Part shown: positions 25,620-34,289 of the stretch, piece after piece
Position numbering within the stretch: the stretch's first letter is position 1
Layout of the letters: each line of letters begins with the position of its first letter
Assembly (NCBI GenBank): GCA_963737225.1
Contig: CAVTSA010000013.1
Span: 496,001-560,000, forward strand
Source of the DNA: CAVTSA01 sp963737225
GTDB taxonomy: Bacteria; Chloroflexota; Dormibacteria; Dormibacterales; Dormibacteraceae
DNA length: 64,000 nucleotides
Direction: 5' to 3'
The notes under the pieces: model-generated
The model's input: the letters and a program-made list of their open reading frames with translations, nothing else
Database searches by the model: none
Told to the model about the DNA's origin: nothing
Made by a program: the position numbers and the translations under genes

Positions 25620-26591
25620 GTGGACGCTCCGATGATTCTCTCCCTTTACTATCGTGCCGAGGAGCCTGCACTGAGCGAAAACACCGCCCTCACCGCCGTG
25701 CCCCGGCCCAGCGCCGCCCGGGTCTGGTGGCTCGCCTCCAGGCCGGCCACCCTGGCGGCATCCGTCTCGCCGGTGCTGGTGGCGACCGCGATCGGCTATC
25801 ACCTCCACGCGCACCGTCCGTGGGAGACGATCGGGGCGCTGGTGGTCGCGGTCGCGATGCAGATCGGCGTCAACTTCTCGAACGACTACTCGGACTTCCG
25901 CAAGGGGGCCGACACCGAAGCGCGGGTGGGTCCGCTGCGGGCTGCGTCCTCCGGCGTGATACCGCCACGGCAGGTGCAGATCGCGGGCTTCGCAGCGTTC
26001 GTGGTGGCGGCCGCGGCAGGCGTGGCCATCAGCCTGACCACGGACTGGCGGCTCCTGATCGTGGGGGTGCTGGCGGTGGCGGCCGGCTACCTCTACACCG
26101 GGGGCCCGCGACCTTACGGGTACCTCGGGTTGGGCGAACTGTTCGTCTTCCTGTTCTTCGGGCTCTTCGCGACCGTGGGGACCGTGTATGTGACGACGCT
26201 GCAGCTGCCGCTGAGCGCCTGGCTGCTCGGTGGCTCGTGCGGCTTCCTCGCCAGCGCCGTGCTCTCGATCAACAACCTGCGCGACATCGAGACAGATCGC
26301 GTTGCCGGCAAGCACACCCTCGCGGTGCGGCTGGGCCGGAGGGCGACGATCGGGATGGTGGCGGGCTTCTACGGAGCGGCACTGCTGCTGTGCGTGCTCG
26401 CTGCCCGTTTCGGCGGCCTACCTGCGCTGTCGGTGATCGCGCTCGCCGTGGCACCCTTCGCGGTGGCGATGGTGACCACGCTGGGATCGTCCAGCGCCCG
26501 CACGCTGGTCGGAGCGCTGAAGCGGGCAGCGGAGCTGGAGGTCTGGTTCGCGCTGCTCTTCACGTTCGGAGTCGTGTTCGGGACCCCCTGA
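25620..26591 (+). CDS. menA: 1,4-Dihydroxy-2-naphthoate polyprenyltransferase (MenA)
   Basis: Up to 323 residues of the UbiA prenyltransferase family with eight or nine hydrophobic segments. The two Asp-rich motifs are NFSNDYSDFRKGAD (about 85-98) and NNLRDIETDRVAGKHTLAVRLG, which bind Mg-polyprenyl diphosphate; the GPLRAASSGVIPP loop after the first motif is characteristic of MenA. Attaches the isoprenoid chain to DHNA to give demethylmenaquinone. Starts at 25620 or 25632, or further in; the first 30 residues are not conserved in character, so a later start is possible. Confidence 0.85.
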   Translation: MDAPMILSLYYRAEEPALSENTALTAVPRPSAARVWWLASRPATLAASVSPVLVATAIGYHLHAHRPWETIGALVVAVAMQIGVNFSNDYSDFRKGADTEARVGPLRAASSGVIPPRQVQIAGFAAFVVAAAAGVAISLTTDWRLLIVGVLAVAAGYLYTGGPRPYGYLGLGELFVFLFFGLFATVGTVYVTTLQLPLSAWLLGGSCGFLASAVLSINNLRDIETDRVAGKHTLAVRLGRRATIGMVAGFYGAALLLCVLAARFGGLPALSVIALAVAPFAVAMVTTLGSSSARTLVGALKRAAELEVWFALLFTFGVVFGTP

Positions 26592-26753
26592 ACCGTCTTC
26601 GAACCCCGTTTCGCATGGAGCAGGTCTCACACGGGGCGGCCCAGTCACCTTCCGCGCAACACGCGCGATGCGCGCGCGGCGTGAGGGGGGCGGCGCAGGG
26701 GAGGTCCGATTCCTGCAAGACCCGGGCGGGAAGGCCGGAGTAGCGTCATCGCT

Positions 26754-27143
26754 ATGCACCCCAACTTCTCGGCCATCGGCATCGTCGTCGAGGACATGGA
26801 CCGCTCGCTGGCGTTCTACCGCCGTCTCGGCCTCGCGGTCGCGGACGGCGCCGCCGGCCCGCACGCGGAGATCCCGCTCGCGGGCGGGCTCCGGTTGATG
26901 ATCGATACCAGAGAGGAGATCGAGCGCTTCGACCCGGCCTGGTCGGCGCCGGAGGGGAGTCCGCGCGCGTCGCTGGCCTTCGACTGCACGTCACCGGACG
27001 CCGTCGACGCCGCCTTCCGGGACCTCGTCGGTGCTGGGGCGACGCCGCACCTGGAACCGTGGGACGCGTTCTGGGGCCAGCGCTACGCGACGCTCCTGGA
27101 TCCCGACGGCAACGGGATCGACCTCTTCGCCACCCGGGCCTGA
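26754..27143 (+). CDS. VOC-family (glyoxalase-like) protein
   Basis: 129 residues, a single vicinal-oxygen-chelate domain made of two beta-alpha-beta-beta-beta units. It begins FSAIGIVVEDMDRSLAFYRRLG and ends FWGQRYATLLDPDGNGIDLFA, the classical VOC first and last strands. The metal-ligand pattern (His/Glu) is weak: the first-strand His is replaced by Gly-Ile, so it may be a binding or resistance-type protein rather than a glyoxalase. It is alone and convergent with the phosphatase-like gene. Confidence 0.75.
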   Translation: MHPNFSAIGIVVEDMDRSLAFYRRLGLAVADGAAGPHAEIPLAGGLRLMIDTREEIERFDPAWSAPEGSPRASLAFDCTSPDAVDAAFRDLVGAGATPHLEPWDAFWGQRYATLLDPDGNGIDLFATRA

Positions 27144-27159
27144 GAGCCTGCGTCGGCGG

Positions 27160-27696
27160 TCACCCGAGTCGGTACTCCCACCCCGGTCGCCACCCGAACG
27201 CCTCATCCAGCAGGACTTCCAGGGGAACGCCTCGAAGCAGCTGATCCAGCCCCCACCCGGTGGCGACGTGACCGATGACGAGGACCCGTCGTCCCTCCCA
27301 GCGCGGTGGCAGGTCGTCGAGGAAGCGGCCGATCCTGCCGGTCGCCTGCCTCCAGCTCTCGCCGCCGGGATAGGGCTGATCGAGGTGGCCGCGACGCCCC
27401 TGCTCCAGCTCCAGAACCGGCATCCCGTTGCGGCGTCCGTAGTCGCACTCCCGAAGCCTCCAGTCGTACAGGACGGGGGTGCCGGAGCCCCGGAACGCCG
27501 TCGTCGCCGTCTCCATCGCTCGTGCCAGGTCGGAACAGAACACAGCGGCGAGGCCGTCAGCGCTGCGACGCCGGCCGAGCTCCTCCGCCTCGGCCCGGCC
27601 CCGGGCTGACAGCCGACCAGGCAGCCAGCCGGTCGCGCGACCCTCCTCGTTGTCGGTGGTGGTGCAGTGCGTCTCGAAGACAAGGTCAATCGCCAT
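27160..27696 (-). CDS. Histidine-phosphatase-superfamily protein with altered RHG motif
   Basis: 178 residues with the phosphoglycerate-mutase fold: N-terminus LVFETHCTTTDNEEGRATGWLPGRLSARGRAEAEELGRRR, then VFCSDLARAMETATTAF, RECDYGRRNG and LVIGHVATGWGLDQLL. The hallmark RHG(E/T) is THC here: the His is kept, but the Arg is Thr and the Gly is Cys. Other residues of the site (Arg of SDLARAMETA, Glu of LRECDYG, His of GHVATG) are kept. The TH-x-TTTDNE variant appears to define a subgroup, so activity may persist with a different phosphate pocket. Confidence 0.7.
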   Translation of the reverse strand: MAIDLVFETHCTTTDNEEGRATGWLPGRLSARGRAEAEELGRRRSADGLAAVFCSDLARAMETATTAFRGSGTPVLYDWRLRECDYGRRNGMPVLELEQGRRGHLDQPYPGGESWRQATGRIGRFLDDLPPRWEGRRVLVIGHVATGWGLDQLLRGVPLEVLLDEAFGWRPGWEYRLG

Positions 27697-27747
27697 CCGG
27701 TGATCCTCCCGCCGGTCGTCCGATGCATATCAGCTAGCCTGGGCCAG

Positions 27748-29190
27748 ATGCCGCCAGGCACCGCCTCCGATCCGCCTGAGCGGCCTCAACAGCCCGATTC
27801 TCCCGATCCGGTGCCCCCCATGGTCCGCGTCGCCGATCCCGCGGTCTCACTGTGGCAGTCCGCGGTCAGAGAGGTGGCGGCCGACCGCGTCGCCGGTGGC
27901 GACATCACGTCCGCGAGGGTCCGCGCCCAGCCGCCGGTGCGCGATGCGGACGACTACGCCCGGGGCCGGAACCCGGCACCGGCGGCGGATCGCGCCTCGC
28001 CACCGGCCGGGCCGCGGGAGGAGCTGGAGAGGATCGTCACCCACGCCCGGCACGGGCTGCCCGGCCTGCTGCCAGAGATGCTGGCCGCGCTCCGAGCCCG
28101 ACGCGCGTTCAGCGAGCGAGACCCCGGATTCCTGTTCGAAACCGTGCTTCGGTACGTCGGGTGGTACTGGTCCGGCCATCACCCGGTCTACCGCGACTGG
28201 AACGTCGCGGGAGGAGGGGACCTGGATTTCGGGGTGGTCGAGTACCGGTTGCCGTCGCGGGCGAGGATCGGTCTGATCAGCGACTGGGGGACGGGCCTGG
28301 AGGACGCCGGGTACCTCCTCGAAGCCCTCCTGCGGCTCGAACCGGCGGTGCTGATCCACCTCGGCGACATCTATTACGCGGGCACCCCGCGCGAGGACGA
28401 GCTGCACTTCGCCGACGTCCTGAACGCCGCGTTTCAAAAGGTTGGTCACCGGATCCCGGTCTTCACGATCCCGGGCAACCACGATTACTACTCGGGCGCG
28501 CGTGGGTTCTACGGGCTGATCGACCGGCTCAACGGGGGGACCGCGAGGCAGGTCGCCAGCTACTTCTGCCTGCGCTCGGACGACGGCGCATGGCAGCTCG
28601 TCGGTGTGGACACCGGCTTCAACGACCGCCGGCCCAGCGCCCGCTTCGACGCGTACGCGGCGGCGCCCCGCCTGCAGGCGTCGGAGGAGCAGTGGTTGCG
28701 ACACAAGCTCGAGACGTTCGGAGGCCGGACCGTCCTGCTCTCTCACCATCCGCTGTTTTCCGCCCACCGGCGCCTCAACGGCACCCGTTCGGGTGAGCCG
28801 CAACCGAACTTCAACAGCGGGCTCTACAGCGCCGTCGAGCCGTACCTGGACCGCGTCGCGGTCTGGATGTGGGGGCACGAGCACTCCCTCGGCATCTACC
28901 AGGAAGGCTTGCACGGCGTCTCGCGGGCGCGGCTGATCGGATGCAGCGCGTTCGAGAGCGAGACCGAGGACGACCCCTACGAGGTGAGATACGCCGACGT
29001 GCCGTTCAAGCAGCCAGTGGTGCGCCTCTCGGTCGAGCACGGGTGGTACGACCACGGCTTCGCGATCCTCGACCTCGACGGCGCCGGCGCCACCGCCGGC
29101 TACTATCAGTTCCCTTCCTGGTCAGGCGCGACGCCGGCTGCGCTGCCGCCTCCGACGCTCCTGTACCGGGAGGACCTCGGCGGGCCGTAG
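27748..29190 (+). CDS. Calcineurin-like metallophosphoesterase
   Basis: 480 residues. After about 175 residues of helical N-terminal region come the metallophosphoesterase motifs: LISDWGTG, LIHLGDIYYAG, TIPGNHDYYSG, LLSHHPLFSAH and WMWGHEHSLGIY, which supply the binuclear metal site. No signal peptide or membrane segment is seen, so it is cytoplasmic. The ATG at 27748 is preferred over an upstream GTG because the sequence before it overlaps the divergent phosphatase gene. Substrate is not predictable; the fold includes phosphatases and nucleases. Confidence 0.8.
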   Translation: MPPGTASDPPERPQQPDSPDPVPPMVRVADPAVSLWQSAVREVAADRVAGGDITSARVRAQPPVRDADDYARGRNPAPAADRASPPAGPREELERIVTHARHGLPGLLPEMLAALRARRAFSERDPGFLFETVLRYVGWYWSGHHPVYRDWNVAGGGDLDFGVVEYRLPSRARIGLISDWGTGLEDAGYLLEALLRLEPAVLIHLGDIYYAGTPREDELHFADVLNAAFQKVGHRIPVFTIPGNHDYYSGARGFYGLIDRLNGGTARQVASYFCLRSDDGAWQLVGVDTGFNDRRPSARFDAYAAAPRLQASEEQWLRHKLETFGGRTVLLSHHPLFSAHRRLNGTRSGEPQPNFNSGLYSAVEPYLDRVAVWMWGHEHSLGIYQEGLHGVSRARLIGCSAFESETEDDPYEVRYADVPFKQPVVRLSVEHGWYDHGFAILDLDGAGATAGYYQFPSWSGATPAALPPPTLLYREDLGGP

Positions 29191-29201
29191 CCCGGCCCGG
29201 C

Positions 29202-29882
29202 TCAGGGCCCCAGCAGGCCGCCCAGGGAGACGCCGGTCAGGGCCCGGACGTCGTGAGCGAGGTGGGTCTGGTCGGCGTAGCCGGCGTCGAGCGCCGCGAT
29301 CGCGGCCGGGGTCCCGCGCCGCGCCAGCGTCAGCGCGTGCTGCAGCCGCAGGATGCGCTGCAGCGTCTTGGCCCCGTAGCCGAAGGCGATCACCGAGCGT
29401 CGATACAGGTGCCGCTCGGTGATCCCCAACCGCCGCGCGATCTCGGCGACCGCGGTCCCGCGGTCCAGCTCCCCTGCAACCCAGCGCGTCGACGGGTCAT
29501 CACCCCCTCCGCGAGCCGCCGCGTGCCGCGACGCCGCGTCCTCCAGCAGCGCAGCCGGGTCGGCGCCGGCCAGCAGCCGCTCCTCCAGCTCGCGCACCTC
29601 AAGGCCCGGCCAGAGGTCCACCAGCGGAACCCGCACATCGCGCAGCTCGTGCGCGGCAACCCCGAACACCGATGGACCGGTGCCCGGCGCGAAGCGCACG
29701 CCCGTGATCCGGGCCTCCGTGGGGCCGGTCACCGTCGCCCGGGTGTCGGGACCGGCGACCATCAACCGCCCGCCCATCCAGATCAGGTCGGTGCAGCCGT
29801 CGGGCAGCACCCGGTAGGGAGCGGAAGAGGTCAGCTCCCAGGCCACCCCGGGCAGGCGGGTGAGCACGCGCTCCGCGTACAT
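29202..29882 (-). CDS. AraC-family transcriptional regulator
   Basis: 226 residues. The N-terminal half (SAPYRVLPDGCTDLIWMGGRLMVAGPDT...ITGVRFAPGTGPSVFG) matches the DUF6597-type sensor domain, and the C-terminal 90 residues form two helix-turn-helix units: VAEIARRLGITERHLYRRSVIAFGYGAKTLQRILRLQHAL and AALDAGYADQTHLAHDVRALTGVSLGGLL. The pattern GYxDQxHLxxxxRxLxG is the AraC second HTH. It is convergent with the phosphoesterase and lies 68 bp after the dehydrogenase gene on the same strand. Targets unknown. Confidence 0.8.
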   Translation of the reverse strand: MYAERVLTRLPGVAWELTSSAPYRVLPDGCTDLIWMGGRLMVAGPDTRATVTGPTEARITGVRFAPGTGPSVFGVAAHELRDVRVPLVDLWPGLEVRELEERLLAGADPAALLEDAASRHAAARGGGDDPSTRWVAGELDRGTAVAEIARRLGITERHLYRRSVIAFGYGAKTLQRILRLQHALTLARRGTPAAIAALDAGYADQTHLAHDVRALTGVSLGGLLGP

Positions 29883-29950
29883 GCCGACATTCTGAGCGTG
29901 ACGCGCGCCGGCGCCCCGCGACCGTGCGCGTCCGGGCCTCGCCACCATCC

Positions 29951-30994
29951 TCAGTACGTACGACCGTGGTCGAAGACGTTGATCAGCTGCCGGCCGTCGA
30001 GATAACGGTGCAGGTTTTCGATGAACAGGTCGACGAGGCGGTCGTTCTCCTGCAGCACGGTGCTTGCCGAGTGTGGCGAGATGATGACATTGGGCAACGC
30101 CCACAGGGGGCTGGTGGTCGCGAGCGGCTCCTTGGCGAACACGTCCAGTGCGGCTCCGCGCAGCCGCCCGGCCTGCAGCAGCTCGACCAACGCGTCTTCG
30201 TCGAGGACAGAGCCCCGGCCGATGTTCACGACCACCGCAGTGGCCGGCAGCAGCTCGAGCCGCCGGCGATCGACCAGGTTCCTGGTCTCGGGGGTGTCCG
30301 GAACAGCGATCACGAGCCAGTCCGTCTGCGGCAGCGCGGCGTCCAGGCCGGCGGCGTCCACGACGCGCACCACGTGCGCCGGCCGTTCCCCGTCCAGGTT
30401 GCGCCGGTGCCCGGTGACCTCGATGCCGAGCGCGGCGCTGAGCTCCGCGATCCGGGCGCCCACCCGGCCGAGACCGAGCAGCGTCATCCGCGAACCGGCG
30501 ACCTCCTGGCCGCAGAACCGTTCCCAGTGGCGCTCGGCCTTCCAGGTGGTCATGCGCGGCACCTCCTTCGCGAAGTGGAGGGCCGCCAGGAGGACGAACT
30601 CGGCCAGCGGCTGGGCGTGAATGCCGGCCGCGTTCGTGATCGTGAGGGACGAGTCGGCGAGGCCCAGTCGCTGGACGAGCGGGCCGATGCCCGAGCTCGT
30701 GGACTGGACCCAGCGCAGGCGAGGCGCCCGCCGCATGAGTTCCGTCGGGCGTTCCCAGTCGAATTCGAACATCACCTCGGCGCGGCCCAGGGCGTCCCGC
30801 CAGCGCTGACGCTCCTCGTCGGCGAGGGCTCGTGGAGGCCCGTGGTGATCGGCCTCGTACCTCGTGGTGGGGAGGAGTTCGGGCTCGTAGATCAGCTCGA
30901 TCCGGTCCGGCTCGGCGGCCGCGATCCGCTCCGCGTGCCGGCGGTCGAGCCACGATGCGATGAGGACCGGTACCGGTTCGTTATGCGCGCCCAC
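29951..30994 (-). CDS. D-2-hydroxyacid dehydrogenase, NAD(P)-dependent
   Basis: 347 residues. The nucleotide fold carries MTLLGLGRVGARIAEL, with catalytic residues Arg in NIGRGSVLDEDAL, Glu in DVFAKEPL and His in ISPHSAS, all spaced as in the D-isomer 2-hydroxyacid dehydrogenases. The N-terminal catalytic-domain loop shows QSTSSGIGPLV. It interconverts a 2-oxoacid and a D-2-hydroxyacid; the substrate could be glyoxylate, hydroxypyruvate or another. The start overlaps the end of the aminopeptidase gene by 14 bp, so the two are cotranscribed. Confidence 0.85.
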   Translation of the reverse strand: MGAHNEPVPVLIASWLDRRHAERIAAAEPDRIELIYEPELLPTTRYEADHHGPPRALADEERQRWRDALGRAEVMFEFDWERPTELMRRAPRLRWVQSTSSGIGPLVQRLGLADSSLTITNAAGIHAQPLAEFVLLAALHFAKEVPRMTTWKAERHWERFCGQEVAGSRMTLLGLGRVGARIAELSAALGIEVTGHRRNLDGERPAHVVRVVDAAGLDAALPQTDWLVIAVPDTPETRNLVDRRRLELLPATAVVVNIGRGSVLDEDALVELLQAGRLRGAALDVFAKEPLATTSPLWALPNVIISPHSASTVLQENDRLVDLFIENLHRYLDGRQLINVFDHGRTY

Positions 30995-32495
30995 CCGAGT
31001 CGCCTCCGCCGGGTCTGCCGGCCATCAGCTCGGCCAGCCGGTAACACAGCCGTGTGCCGGTCCCGAGCGGGCCCCGGGGCAGGTCACGGTGAGAGGAATT
31101 CTCGTTCCAGGCGCTGCCCGCGATGTCGAGGTGGGCCCACGGCCTACCGTCCACGAACTCGCCGATGAACATCCCGGCGGTGATGACCCCGGCCTCGCCG
31201 TAGTCGCTGTTCTTGAGGTCGGCGCTCTGGCTCTGGATCAGGTCCCTGAACTCGGGATAGATCGGCAGGCGCCAGACACGGTCGCCCGCCCGCTCACCGG
31301 CCCTGGCCACCAGGCTCCAGAACTCGTCGTCGTTGCTGATGACAGCCGTTGCGACGTGGCCGAGCGCCGCTCGAACCGCTCCGGTGAGCGTCGCCAGGTC
31401 GATGATGTGCGTCGACCCTGAACGGATCGCGAACGTGATCGCGTCGGCCAGCGCGAGCCGCCCTTCGGCATCGGTGTTCAGCACCTCGACGGTCTTTCCG
31501 GAGGCGGTCGTCCACACGTCTCCCGGTCGCTGGGCACCCTGGCCGGGCAGGTTCTCGGCCGCGGCGACAACCGCCATCACGTCCACCGGGAGCGCGCTCT
31601 CCGCAACGACCTGGATGGCCGCCAGGACCGCGGCCGCCCCGCCCATGTCCCCACGCATCTTCACCATGCCCTCGGCCGTTTTCAACGACAGGCCTCCGCT
31701 GTCGAACGTGATTCCCTTACCGATCAGCGCGAGGTTGATGCCGCCGCCGGCGCCGCCCCGGTACTGCAGCCGGATCAGGCGCGGCTCGTCGTCGGAGGCG
31801 GCCCCGACCGCCGGTAGGAGTCGGTACCCGGCGGCCGCCATCGCCTCCGCTCCGAGGACCTCGCAGTCGAGACCGACCTCCGTAGCGAGGCCACGAGCGA
31901 TCTCCTCCAGGGTGCTGGGGCGAAGCTCGTTACCGGGCGTGTTCTGCCACTCCCGGGCTCTGGCGGTCGCCTCGCCGAGGCGCCGGGAGACGTCCAGCTC
32001 CTGCTGCGGAGCGCGGCCGAAGCCGACCAGCGTCAGTTCGCTGAGGTGCGCCGGTCGACGGCCGGTGGCGCGGGCCCGCCGGTCCCACGAGCCCGCCACA
32101 CAGCCCTCGACGACCGCACCGGCATCGTCCTCCCGCAGGGCCCCGGCTCTGACCACGGCGATCCGGCTGTGCCCGAACTGGCGCGCGGACCGGACCAGCT
32201 CCTGGTGTGCGAACCGCAGGCGCGCTCCGTCCAGGTCGCGCGCGTGTCCCAGGCCGTAGAGCAGGATCCTGGGGCTGGCGAATGCCCCGCCGGCGGGGAG
32301 CAGCAGGATCTCGTGCAGGCTGCCGGTGTGTTCTCCCGAGGTCGTGAACCCGGCGACCTCGGGACCGAGACTGGAGAGCACGGGATCGGGCCCGCCGCCG
32401 GACATGACAGGGACGGCCAGCACGTCGCAGGCGACGCCGGCGGCGCGGTCGCCGGGGGCCGTCGCCAGCCGCAGCTGGCGGCCCGGGGAGGTCAC
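30981..32495 (-). CDS. pepA: M17 leucyl aminopeptidase
   Basis: 504 residues from the GTG at 32495; an in-frame start at 32609 is possible but adds a non-conserved Pro/Arg segment. The C-terminal catalytic domain is complete: LALIGKGITFDSGGLSLKTAEGMVKMRGDMGGAAAVL (metal-binding Lys and Asp), the family signature NTDAEGRLALADAI (about 335-348), and HIIDLATLTGAVRAALG. Two metal ions are bound. It cleaves N-terminal amino acids from peptides, which fits the peptide ABC importer encoded divergently 200 bp away. Confidence 0.88.
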   Translation of the reverse strand: MTSPGRQLRLATAPGDRAAGVACDVLAVPVMSGGGPDPVLSSLGPEVAGFTTSGEHTGSLHEILLLPAGGAFASPRILLYGLGHARDLDGARLRFAHQELVRSARQFGHSRIAVVRAGALREDDAGAVVEGCVAGSWDRRARATGRRPAHLSELTLVGFGRAPQQELDVSRRLGEATARAREWQNTPGNELRPSTLEEIARGLATEVGLDCEVLGAEAMAAAGYRLLPAVGAASDDEPRLIRLQYRGGAGGGINLALIGKGITFDSGGLSLKTAEGMVKMRGDMGGAAAVLAAIQVVAESALPVDVMAVVAAAENLPGQGAQRPGDVWTTASGKTVEVLNTDAEGRLALADAITFAIRSGSTHIIDLATLTGAVRAALGHVATAVISNDDEFWSLVARAGERAGDRVWRLPIYPEFRDLIQSQSADLKNSDYGEAGVITAGMFIGEFVDGRPWAHLDIAGSAWNENSSHRDLPRGPLGTGTRLCYRLAELMAGRPGGGDSGGRA

Positions 32496-32594
32496 GGATG
32501 AGGGTTCTGTTCGATGGAGACCACGTCCGAACTGTAGCGGGACGGCCGCTCGACGTTCCCCCGGAGGCTCGACCGGGGGCATCTGCCTGCAAGT

Positions 32595-32623
32595 TTGCGG
32601 CCTGTCCACGAACCGTGTACATT
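32595..32623 (+). promoter_or_regulatory. Candidate sigma-70 promoter for the peptide ABC operon
   Basis: TTGCGG at 32595-32600 and TACATT at 32618-32623 are separated by exactly 17 bp, 71 bp before the start of the binding-protein gene. This is the only reasonable -35/-10 pair in the 198-bp spacer between the divergent aminopeptidase and ABC operons. Confidence 0.35.
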
Positions 32624-32693
32624 CCGGTCGGTTTAGATCTTTCGATTGCGAATATCTACCGCAGGCGGGATTTCAGGGAGAGGAGAATCGGAG

Positions 32694-34289
32694 ATGGATC
32701 GGCGCACGTTTATGGTGGCGGGCGGGGTGGCGGCCGCCGGCCTTGTGAGGGCCGCCCACGGGAGGGCCGGCAGTTCGAGATCGACGTTCAACGCGAGCAC
32801 CAGGACGCTCGTCATCGACGATGCCTACGAGTGGGACTTCACCAAGGACACCGACCCCAACCGGGGCGGGGTAGACTTCGACGCCGACGCATTCTTTCAT
32901 GCCATCTATGACAGCCTGCTCACGTTCAAGTTGGGCAATTCGTCGAAGCCCGAGCCTCTCATCGCCGAGTCGTACACGGTTTCACCAGATGCAACGACAT
33001 TCACGTTCAAGATCCGCAACAACGCCAGGTTCGCGAACGGCGCGCCGCTCACCGCACACGATGTCGAGTTCTCATACAAACGGCTGGTGAACCTGCAGGA
33101 CAACCCCGCCTATCTTTTGGACGGAGTGTCAACGATGCAGGCGACAGATGACCATACGTTCGTTCTCACCAGCTCGACTCCCAACCCGGCGATCCCGTTC
33201 ATCGTCACCAACCCTGCACTCGGCATCATCAACTCCAAGCTCCTCATGGCGCACGGTGGTACCGACGCCACCAACGCTTCGACCGCGGACTCGGCCCACA
33301 ACTTCCTCGACAGCACCTCGGTCGGCAGCGGGCCGTACGTGATGGAGTCTGCCAGCACGTCAGAGGTGGTGATGAAGGCCAATCCGAAGTACTGGGGCCC
33401 GGACAAGCCACACTTCGCGACCGTGATTCAGCGCAACGTCGCCGCCGCCACGCAGCTCGTAGAGGTTCAGAGGGCCAGCAACGAGGTCGAGCTGAGCCTG
33501 ACGGGTGACCAGGCCGACAGCCTCAAAGGCAATCACAAGCTGCACGTGGAGAGCTTTACCTCGCCGAACATCGCGTTCTTGCTCTGCAACCGCAAGACGG
33601 TTCCAGAGTTCTCCAATACCCACCTGGTCAACGCCATCCGGTACGGGATCGACTATGAGGCTCTGGTCCAGATCGGCGGAGCCGGCTCGATTCAGGCCCC
33701 TGGAGTTGTTCCTCAGCAGTTCCTGGGTGCGCTGCCGAAGGCACAGGGAATCAAGCGCGACGTGGCCAGGGCCAAGAGCGAGCTTCAGGCCTCGGGGGTC
33801 AGCGACCCGACGTACGTCCTCGACTACAGCATCAGCAGCACCGGGTTGGATGACTCTCTGGCCGCGAAGATCAAGGCCAACCTGGCGGACGTCGGGATCA
33901 CGATCAACCTCAACGGGCAGCCGCAGGCGATCGGGACGCCGGCCTACCGCGGAGGCAAGTGGCATCTCGGGCTGGCCGGCTGGGCGCCCGACTACCCAGA
34001 CCCCAACGACTACCTGGCGTTCACACCGAGCGGCCTGGTGGGGCCCCGCGCGGGCTGGGCTGTCGGCAGCTCTCCCGACATCGAGTCGCTGGCTGCCAAG
34101 GCCGGATCCACCGCCAACGATGCCAGTCGCGGCAAGATGTTCCAGCAGCTGCAGACTCTGCTCAACGAGGAGAGTCCGTTCATTCCACTCATCCAGCCTG
34201 GCCAGTCGCTGGTAGCGACGAGCGGACTCACAAACTTGATATACAGCCCGGTCTGGTACCTTGATTTCGCCTCGATCGGGGGGAACTGA
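32694..34289 (+). CDS. Peptide/nickel-type ABC transporter substrate-binding protein (family 5)
   Basis: 531 residues. The start MDRRTFMVAGGVAAAGLV is a Tat-type signal (RRTFM), suggesting export in folded form. The family-5 solute-binding fold is shown by LIAESYTVSPDATTFTFKIRNNARFANGAPLTAHDVEFSYKRL, GSGPYVMES, NPKYWG, IRYGIDYEAL and LGLAGWAPDYPDPNDYLAF. This protein delivers di- or oligopeptides to the membrane complex. A GAGAGGAGAATCGGAG site precedes the ATG at 32694. It is the first gene of a five-gene operon with overlapping starts. Confidence 0.88.
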   Translation: MDRRTFMVAGGVAAAGLVRAAHGRAGSSRSTFNASTRTLVIDDAYEWDFTKDTDPNRGGVDFDADAFFHAIYDSLLTFKLGNSSKPEPLIAESYTVSPDATTFTFKIRNNARFANGAPLTAHDVEFSYKRLVNLQDNPAYLLDGVSTMQATDDHTFVLTSSTPNPAIPFIVTNPALGIINSKLLMAHGGTDATNASTADSAHNFLDSTSVGSGPYVMESASTSEVVMKANPKYWGPDKPHFATVIQRNVAAATQLVEVQRASNEVELSLTGDQADSLKGNHKLHVESFTSPNIAFLLCNRKTVPEFSNTHLVNAIRYGIDYEALVQIGGAGSIQAPGVVPQQFLGALPKAQGIKRDVARAKSELQASGVSDPTYVLDYSISSTGLDDSLAAKIKANLADVGITINLNGQPQAIGTPAYRGGKWHLGLAGWAPDYPDPNDYLAFTPSGLVGPRAGWAVGSSPDIESLAAKAGSTANDASRGKMFQQLQTLLNEESPFIPLIQPGQSLVATSGLTNLIYSPVWYLDFASIGGN

